Positions 58,373 through 64,000 of a stretch of 64,000 bases of DNA are shown here, one piece after another. The stretch's first letter is position 1, and each line of letters starts with the position of its first letter. Under the pieces are notes generated by a model, which was given only the letters and a program-made list of their open reading frames with translations, was not told where the DNA came from and searched no databases. Both the position numbers and the translations under genes were made by a program. The DNA lies in contig NZ_AP012978.1 of the NCBI RefSeq assembly GCF_000801295.1, forward strand, positions 2,277,001 through 2,341,000, given 5' to 3'. Origin of the DNA: an endosymbiont of unidentified scaly snail isolate Monju (GTDB lineage: Bacteria > Pseudomonadota > Gammaproteobacteria > Chromatiales > Chromatiaceae).

Positions 58373-60679
58373 ATGCTGGCACACAATCTCGGCTTTCCGC
58401 GCATCGGCGCCCACCGCGAACTCAAGTTCGCACTCGAGCAATACTGGCGCGGCGAGATCGACCGCGAGGGCCTCGAGGCCACGGGACGCGAACTGCGCGC
58501 CGCGCACTGGCGACGCCAGCAAGAAGCCGGTATCGCACTGATCCCGGTCGGCGACTTTTCCTTCTACGACCAGATGCTGGATCACTCGGCGATGTTCGGC
58601 GTGGTGCCCGAGCGTTTCGGATGGGATGGGAAGGAAATCGATCTCGACCTCTACTTCCGCATGGCCCGCGGGCGCGCACCGAGCGGTGAGCCCGTTGCCG
58701 CCTGCGAGATGACCAAGTGGTTCGACACCAATTACCACTACCTGGTCCCCGAGGTGGTGAAGGGCCAGCGTTTCGCACTGTCCTCGCGCAAGCTGTTCCA
58801 CGAGGTGGCCGAGGCGAAGGCGCAGGGCATCCCCTTCAAGCCAGTATTGATCGGTCCGCTCACCTGGCTGTGGCTGGCCAAGGTCAAGGGCGAATCCTTC
58901 GACCGCCTCGAACTGCTCGACGAGCTGCTGGCCGTGTATGACGAAATCCTCGGCCAGCTCGCCGCCCTCGGCGCCCTCGGCGCTGAGTGGGTACAGATCG
59001 ATGAACCCGCACTGGTGCTCGACCTGCCCGTGGCCTGGCAACAGGCCTGCGAGGCCGCCTACAACCGCCTGCAGGCCGCGCCGGTGAAGCTGTTGCTCAC
59101 CACCTACTTCGGCGGCCTGGAGGACAACCTTGGCCTGGCCCTGTCGCTGCCCACCGCCGGCATCCACGTGGACCTGGTGCGCGCGCCCTCGCAGCTCGAG
59201 GCCGTGCTCGACCGCCTGCCCCCCTACAAGACACTGTCACTGGGCCTGATCGACGGACGCAACATCTGGCGCGCCGACCTCGACGCCGCCCTGGACACCC
59301 TGGAGAGCGCGGTCGGACGCATCGGCGCCGACCGCCTGTGGGTCGGGCCTTCCTGCTCGCTGCTGCACGTGCCGGTGGACCTGGCGTCGGAAGACCAGAT
59401 CGATGCCGAGCTGCGCACCTGGCTGAGCTTTGCCGAGCAGAAGCTGGGCGAACTGGGCGTGCTGGCGCGTGCCATCGTAAAAGGCCCCGACAGCGTGGCC
59501 TCTCAGCTGGCAGCCGCGCGCGCCGCGCTGACCGCCCGGCGCACCTCCGAGCGCACCCACCGCCCCGAAGTGGCCGAACGCCTGGCCACGATCGACGATG
59601 CCATGCTCTCGCGCCGCAGCCCCTATGCCGAACGGCGGCCATTGCAACGCTCACGGCTCGAGCTGCCGCTGTTCCCGACCACCACCATCGGCTCCTTCCC
59701 GCAGACGCCGGAGATCCGCAAGGCGCGGCACGACTACAAGGCCGGCACCCTACCCGAAGCCGATTACGTCGTGCGCATGCGCGAGGAAATCGCCCTGTGC
59801 GTACGCAAGCAGGACGAGTACGGCCTGGACATGTACGTGCACGGCGAGCCCGAGCGCAACGACATGGTCGAGTACTTCGGCGAACTGCTCGAAGGCTTTG
59901 CCTTCACCCGCTTCGGCTGGGTGCAGTCCTATGGTTCGCGTTGCGTCAAGCCGCCGATCATCTTCGGCGACGTGTCACGCCCCGCGCCCATGACGGTGGA
60001 CTGGATCACCTATGCCCAGTCGCTCACCGACAAGCCCATGAAGGGCATGCTCACCGGTCCCGTGACCATCCTCAACTGGTCCTTCGTGCGCGACGACCAA
60101 CCGCACGCCGACACCTGCACCCAGATCGCGCTGGCACTGCGCGACGAGGTACTGGACCTGGAGGCCGCCGGCATCCGCGCCATCCAGATCGACGAGGCTG
60201 CCCTGCGCGAGGGCCTGCCGCTGCGCCGGCGCGACTGGCAAACGTATCTCGACTGGGCGGTGCGCGCCTTCCGCCTCACCACCTCGGGGGTGCGCGACGA
60301 GACCCAGATCCACACCCACATGTGCTACTCGGAGTTCAACGACATCATCGCCTCGATCGCCGAGATGGACGCCGATGTCATCACCATCGAGACCTCGCGC
60401 TCGCAGATGGAGCTGCTCGACGCCTTCGTGGACTTCGAGTACCCCAACGAGATCGGCCCCGGCGTGTACGACATCCACTCGCCCAACATCCCCAGCGTGG
60501 AGCAGATCGTCGAGCTGATGCGCCTGGCCGCACAGCGCATCCCCACCGAGCGCCTCTGGGTGAACCCCGACTGCGGCCTCAAGACCCGCGGCTGGGCCGA
60601 GGTCGACCCGGCGCTGCACAACCTGGTCGAGGCCGCGCGTCGGCTGAGGGAGGAGTTTGCGGATCAGGCGGCGGGTTAA
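58373..60679 (+). CDS. metE: Cobalamin-independent methionine synthase MetE
   Basis: This 768-residue zinc enzyme transfers the methyl group of 5-methyltetrahydrofolate polyglutamate to homocysteine. The N-terminal barrel starts [20 protein letters not shown]. The C-terminal barrel has [57 protein letters not shown], the zinc ligands His/Cys in [12 protein letters not shown] and the last Cys in [14 protein letters not shown]. Controlled by the divergent metR. It is the last clearly host-like gene before the low-GC end. Confidence 0.97.
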   Translation: MLAHNLGFPRIGAHRELKFALEQYWRGEIDREGLEATGRELRAAHWRRQQEAGIALIPVGDFSFYDQMLDHSAMFGVVPERFGWDGKEIDLDLYFRMARGRAPSGEPVAACEMTKWFDTNYHYLVPEVVKGQRFALSSRKLFHEVAEAKAQGIPFKPVLIGPLTWLWLAKVKGESFDRLELLDELLAVYDEILGQLAALGALGAEWVQIDEPALVLDLPVAWQQACEAAYNRLQAAPVKLLLTTYFGGLEDNLGLALSLPTAGIHVDLVRAPSQLEAVLDRLPPYKTLSLGLIDGRNIWRADLDAALDTLESAVGRIGADRLWVGPSCSLLHVPVDLASEDQIDAELRTWLSFAEQKLGELGVLARAIVKGPDSVASQLAAARAALTARRTSERTHRPEVAERLATIDDAMLSRRSPYAERRPLQRSRLELPLFPTTTIGSFPQTPEIRKARHDYKAGTLPEADYVVRMREEIALCVRKQDEYGLDMYVHGEPERNDMVEYFGELLEGFAFTRFGWVQSYGSRCVKPPIIFGDVSRPAPMTVDWITYAQSLTDKPMKGMLTGPVTILNWSFVRDDQPHADTCTQIALALRDEVLDLEAAGIRAIQIDEAALREGLPLRRRDWQTYLDWAVRAFRLTTSGVRDETQIHTHMCYSEFNDIIASIAEMDADVITIETSRSQMELLDAFVDFEYPNEIGPGVYDIHSPNIPSVEQIVELMRLAAQRIPTERLWVNPDCGLKTRGWAEVDPALHNLVEAARRLREEFADQAAG

Positions 60680-60704
60680 GCGCCAGGTTCCGTATGGACA
60701 TATT

Positions 60705-60728
60705 CCGGGGCTTGTTCTGTAGCCCCGG
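60705..60728 (+). terminator. Hairpin after metE
   Basis: CCGGGGC and GCCCCGG form a 7-bp stem with a 10-nt loop, 26 bp past the metE stop. There is no T-tract, so termination is uncertain. Confidence 0.45.
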
Positions 60729-60867
60729 AAGCATCCCCAACCTGATCGGGGAAGCTAATAACCGGAAACACCGCTCCGCCAGGGGCGCAACACTCGGAAA
60801 TGGTGGGTGGTTAACCTTTACCATGCTGGGACTTTCACCCGACCAGATGCGCCACGCTTTGCGCGGC

Positions 60868-60949
60868 GCGCTAACGCTTGAGCTAACCGGGGGGCAAATG
60901 CGGAGCGAAGCGCCGCCTTTGCCCGTCCGTGTTGAGCGATTTGTTATGC
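60868..60949 (-). other. attC: Integron attC site (82 bp), distal end of cassette array
   Basis: On the minus strand it begins GCATAAC and ends with AAGCGTTAGCGC. Inner boxes CGCTCAA and GGTTAGCTCAAGCG, and a central GGCGGCGCTTCGCTCCGC region, form the stem typical of attC. The TAA of the upstream specificity-subunit gene is inside the first box (60944-60946), as is common in cassettes. Confidence 0.75.
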
Positions 60950-61576
60950 GTTTTTATTATTAGCCTCTTCAATAAGACGGAGTAAAAAATCTTTTGTCAT
61001 GACATCTAGACTTGATGTTGATTGTTCCAGTTCTTCCTTCATAGCTATTTGCAATTTAACCTTTTCCACTAGCAAGTCGACTTCGCTCCACTCACTCGGA
61101 ACAGGGATCAATATGTTTGAAACATGATTTGGTTCGAGATGTTGCTGTACCGCTCCATACTCATTTTTGAGCATTTGATTCCGTGCCATTTCGGACATCA
61201 GAAACTGATAGGCATACATCCTGATCTTTTCATCAGGAATACGCACCCTAATTAGATCATCGGAGACAATCGCACCATCAAGCCTCTGAGTGATATATGC
61301 GACCCGTCCGATTGTCCCTGATCGGGTGATAACTATGTCACCCCGGTAAACGCGCACGGCGTTGATCGTAGAAATCTGCTTCGCGGACGCTAGCGACACG
61401 TTTAGTAACTTTGCGCTATCCGACTTTTCTTGCAGTACGGCAGACGGCGTATAGTAGGGTTCAATTCCAGGCCCTTCGTTTTCAACAATTAGATTTTCAC
61501 TTTTAAGTCGTGGCCCCTTAAATATTCTTACTCCAGAACATATCTGCCCGAGAGTTGTGACCGACCACCCATCCAC
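60944..61576 (-). CDS. Type I-like restriction specificity (S) subunit, half-size, one target-recognition domain
   Basis: This 210-residue protein has one TRD (WSVTTLGQICSGVRIFKGPR, VYRGDIVITRSGTIGRVAYI, EYGAVQQHLEPNHVSNILIP) and one helical spacer (EVDLLVEKVKLQIAMKEELE). Full S subunits have two TRDs; half-size forms can act as dimers. GTG at 61576 is the likely start, 18 bp after the methyltransferase stop, so the two are co-translated. Low GC, inside an integron cassette. Confidence 0.85.
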   Translation of the reverse strand: MDGWSVTTLGQICSGVRIFKGPRLKSENLIVENEGPGIEPYYTPSAVLQEKSDSAKLLNVSLASAKQISTINAVRVYRGDIVITRSGTIGRVAYITQRLDGAIVSDDLIRVRIPDEKIRMYAYQFLMSEMARNQMLKNEYGAVQQHLEPNHVSNILIPVPSEWSEVDLLVEKVKLQIAMKEELEQSTSSLDVMTKDFLLRLIEEANNKNA

Positions 61577-61594
61577 ACCATCAATAGACTCTAT

Positions 61595-63541
61595 TTAGCG
61601 TATCGTTTCGTTCAAGTTTGGCAAATAGAATTGCGGATTTATCCTCAGGTGGTGGTCGACCTGATGCCGATAAATTGAAAAACGATATTCCGAATTGACG
61701 AGTTGCCCATTCTGATGCGCGCGATAATCGGTCAAGATATCATCCAGGTCGTGATCAATAAGTTCTGTCAGCTCATTATTCGCGTCTCGTTTGAATATAG
61801 GAAAGCCTTCGCTGTCCTGTCCTATTTTCTTCGAGATAGCCATGAAAATTGGATAGTCGACAGAACCATCAATTTCCTTGATAGGTCTCTCTATAATCAA
61901 GAGGCAAGTCCTCACACCTGTATGCGGCTGAAATGTATCTTTGTGGCAATTAACAACAGCGAGCAACTTAAATTTTTCTAGCAAAAGGCGTCTTGCTGGA
62001 TAATACGTTTGAGTATCCAGAAAACTCTCCGGCATTACTATACCGATCTTCCCGCCTGGTGCGATCCACTGAAGGCATCGTTCAAAAAATAGCATTTCAG
62101 GTGGGACGCCTTCAGTATTTCTTTCACCAGTTGAAATATACTCGCCGCTTCTGGTGGACCAGCGAATGCCAGTCGTGAAATTATCCAGTACGTGTGGATC
62201 TGTAATTCGCCCCTCTCCGACTCCGGCAAATGGTGGGTTGGTCAAAATAACGGTTGGTTTTCCAAGGCCACAACGTGCAACTACCCGTTCATTTAAATCA
62301 GCCACCGGACCCAAAGAATCACCCTGGATCATTCCGGCATGACCATCACCATTCAAGATCATCGCTGTTTTGGCGATTTTGACCAGACGCTTACTAATCT
62401 CAACCATAAAGAGATTGGTGCGGTGCTTATCCAATTGCCTTTGCTTAGATATGTCGGTTGCACTGGAATGTAGAATCTTTTTTCTAACGTGTCGCATGGC
62501 GCCCGTTAGAAAGCCGCCCGAACCGCCGGCCGGATCAAGGATGATGTCTTGATATTCCGGGTCCACGGCTTGGCAGAGAAAATCTACAACGAGGCGGTTT
62601 GTAAAAAATTGGCCTCTTTTCTTTTTTAAGTACGTTGCAGTGTATTGCTCATACGCGTGCCCCATTATATCCCAGTCATCTGGCGCATGCAGATCGCTTA
62701 ACAAGCGATAACGCTGTAGTTCAATAACCACATCGCAAATGGCCCGCGGGCCAACTGAAATTTTCTCATGCTCGGAAAATACGTCTCTGTTTTCTGATAC
62801 GACTTCCGCAAACAAACTATGAATGCGTGAGGCAACGGCATTTCGCCCTTCCTCTGTCTTGTATTCTTCTGGCGTGCAGTAAAATTCACAGTATTCGCCA
62901 GACTTTTCCTCGTCCATAGCCTTCGCGAGAATCAGACGAACCATATCCATGGTGAGATCATCTTCATCGCCATCCACACCACGACCATGCAATTTGTTAT
63001 GGCACTGTCGCAACAATCCTTTGATATCTTTTGGACGTTTTAACTCCGCTTTCTTTCTCCGGCCAAGCGCATCCCATGCCTCTCCCTTTCTAGGGATGCC
63101 TGTCCAGTCAATTAGATCGTTCGTTGGTGAGAACAGGCGGCGATAATATTGTGGGGCCTCGCCGTTGTACCAAACTCCACCTTCTGCACTTGTGTTGTAA
63201 ATATATGAGACAAGCTGGTTATAGCCGCTGGTAATGTTTGGTGCTTTACATTCGACAACCAATGCGATCGCACCTTGATTTCTATCTTTTTTTGCTTTGG
63301 CATTTCGATAGACAACTATGTCAGCTCGAACTGGATTGCCCGACTTGTCTTTTAGTTCTTTGCTTCCATAATAGATTGGAACTTCTCTGGCAAGCACGTT
63401 CTTCGGGTACTGGCATTCAAAATGAAGTACTCGGATGTACTGCTGACGTACAAACTCCTCGGGAGTGGGATCAAGCTCTATACCTTCCAAAAAATCTACG
63501 ATTTTTCCGTTCTCGTTTTTGGTTACTTCAAAGTTGCTCAT
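61595..63541 (-). CDS. Restriction-modification fusion: N-terminal HSDR_N-type nuclease domain and N6-adenine methyltransferase
   Basis: This is a 648-residue protein. Residues ~25-130 resemble the HSDR_N nuclease domain, with D74 in VRADIVVY and E97-x-K99 in ALVVECKAPN as a PD-(D/E)xK site. Residues ~290-560 are a gamma N6-methyltransferase with motif X (GQFFTN), motif I DPAGGSGGFL (336-345) and motif IV NPPF (435-438). No helicase motor is present. With the S subunit next door it looks like a single-chain cutter-modifier (type IIB/BcgI-like) rather than a type I HsdM. The ATG at 63541 follows GAGAGAAAG. Confidence 0.82.
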   Translation of the reverse strand: MSNFEVTKNENGKIVDFLEGIELDPTPEEFVRQQYIRVLHFECQYPKNVLAREVPIYYGSKELKDKSGNPVRADIVVYRNAKAKKDRNQGAIALVVECKAPNITSGYNQLVSYIYNTSAEGGVWYNGEAPQYYRRLFSPTNDLIDWTGIPRKGEAWDALGRRKKAELKRPKDIKGLLRQCHNKLHGRGVDGDEDDLTMDMVRLILAKAMDEEKSGEYCEFYCTPEEYKTEEGRNAVASRIHSLFAEVVSENRDVFSEHEKISVGPRAICDVVIELQRYRLLSDLHAPDDWDIMGHAYEQYTATYLKKKRGQFFTNRLVVDFLCQAVDPEYQDIILDPAGGSGGFLTGAMRHVRKKILHSSATDISKQRQLDKHRTNLFMVEISKRLVKIAKTAMILNGDGHAGMIQGDSLGPVADLNERVVARCGLGKPTVILTNPPFAGVGEGRITDPHVLDNFTTGIRWSTRSGEYISTGERNTEGVPPEMLFFERCLQWIAPGGKIGIVMPESFLDTQTYYPARRLLLEKFKLLAVVNCHKDTFQPHTGVRTCLLIIERPIKEIDGSVDYPIFMAISKKIGQDSEGFPIFKRDANNELTELIDHDLDDILTDYRAHQNGQLVNSEYRFSIYRHQVDHHLRINPQFYLPNLNETIR

Positions 63542-63581
63542 TCTTTCTCTCAAAGATAGGTAGAAGCGTCAATGTTGAGAC

Positions 63582-63663
63582 GCATCACGCCGCAAATCAC
63601 CGGCGCTAAAAAGCAGAGCGCAGCGGCGCTTTTTGGCGTCCGAGTGGATTTGCCTTGTTAGGC
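63582..63663 (-). other. attC: Integron attC site (82 bp), second
   Basis: On the minus strand it begins GCCTAACAAGGC, continues CGGACGCCAAAAAGCGCCGC and returns through a TTTTTAGCGCC arm, ending GTGATGC, a degenerate form of the GTTRRRY core. The stop codon TAA of the gene ending at 63658 lies in the first box. It has the same length (82 bp) as the site at 60868. Confidence 0.68.
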
Positions 63664-64000
63664 ATATCTCTCAGGATACACCAATTTTAATGACCTAGTA
63701 ATTTCTTCCGTTTCATGCCCTTCAATTGAATCCAAGTATGCATGAAAACTATCCCAGTCATTAGCTGACAATGTTTTTGTGCCATATGATGCTAAACCTT
63801 TGGCATCTGGATCATCACACCAAGTTTTCATGGCTCTATCGATGAAAATTGCATTACAATATGGTCCAAATACAGAAATACACTCTGTGTCATAGAAAAG
63901 GCCTGCTAATTTTCTTTTAGCATTATCTGGATTTGTATATGCCCCGTTTTTAACCATCTTTCTTAACACGGCGAATAGCTCGCAAGAAACTTTAACATTT
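63658..64000 (-). CDS. Hypothetical protein of an integron cassette, 5' end beyond the window
   Basis: The frame is open to the right edge, giving ~113 C-terminal residues. It contains FYDTECISVFGPYCNAIFID, NDWDSFHAYLDSIEGHETEE and ends LKLVYPERYA. Low GC like its neighbour. No family recognised with confidence; the block with D, E and the F-x-D pattern suggests an enzyme but no function can be given. Confidence 0.65.
   Translation of the reverse strand, partial: NVKVSCELFAVLRKMVKNGAYTNPDNAKRKLAGLFYDTECISVFGPYCNAIFIDRAMKTWCDDPDAKGLASYGTKTLSANDWDSFHAYLDSIEGHETEEITRSLKLVYPERYA

Noticed and set aside
61595-63541. Plain type I HsdM
   Set aside because: The N-terminal ~130 residues carry a nuclease-like ExK site and HSDR_N features absent from HsdM.

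Overview
The window is high-GC chromosomal DNA from a gammaproteobacterium that probably lives by oxidising reduced sulfur. The main evidence is a block of dissimilatory APS reductase (aprBA) and the Qmo/Hdr electron-transfer complex (qmoA, qmoB, hdrC, hdrB), set among ordinary gammaproteobacterial genes (phoBR-pst, yheS-type ABC-F, serB, ycgL, djlA, speA, metR/metE). I cannot name the species from the sequence.

Layout. 0-1.5 kb: two GT4 glycosyltransferases, the first cut by the window edge. 1.5-8.8 kb: a complete phosphate regulon on the minus strand, in the order pstS-pstC-pstA-pstB-phoU-phoB-phoR, divergent from an ABC-F gene that carries a decanucleotide tandem repeat. 11-24 kb: housekeeping and small genes, including a methyltransferase, arfB, a PQQ-type sugar dehydrogenase, groESL with a sigma32 promoter, a TauE-like exporter, a MOSC protein, an iron-type alcohol dehydrogenase, two Slp lipoproteins and serB. 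24.3-25.5 kb: an IS110-group element inserted into a REP-like palindrome. 25.5-39.8 kb: mixed genes, several with broken frames, plus a large cyclic-nucleotide/rhodanese/coiled-coil membrane protein. 39.9-53 kb: the sulfur-energy block, with a fused CbbQ-CbbO-like protein divergent from qmoAB-hdrCB, then a broken substrate-binding protein, a YkgJ-type cysteine-cluster protein and aprBA. 53.3-55.4 kb: a sigma54 activator with an N-terminal thioredoxin-like domain. Downstream of it lie a tandem 13-mer, a well-matched -24/-12 promoter and a sigma70-type factor whose frame is split. 55.5-60.7 kb: speA, metR and metE.

60.9 kb to the right edge: an abrupt fall in GC and two integron attC-like sites, both read on the minus strand. 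They bracket a cassette that encodes a nuclease-methyltransferase fusion and a specificity subunit. This looks like the distal end of an integron cassette array whose integrase should lie beyond the right edge.

Dispersed repeats fall into two families. One is a REP-like palindrome (core about TTCGCGGCGAGGACGCCGC, paired with GGCCCGTCCCCGGGCCGAA). The other is a MITE-like element with terminal inverted repeats close to CTGAGACAACCCCAATCAAAGC, present in three copies. At least six genes carry frame disruptions, most explained by one base. They may be real decay or indel errors in the assembly, and claims about broken genes should be read with that in mind. I found no tRNA, rRNA or CRISPR array.
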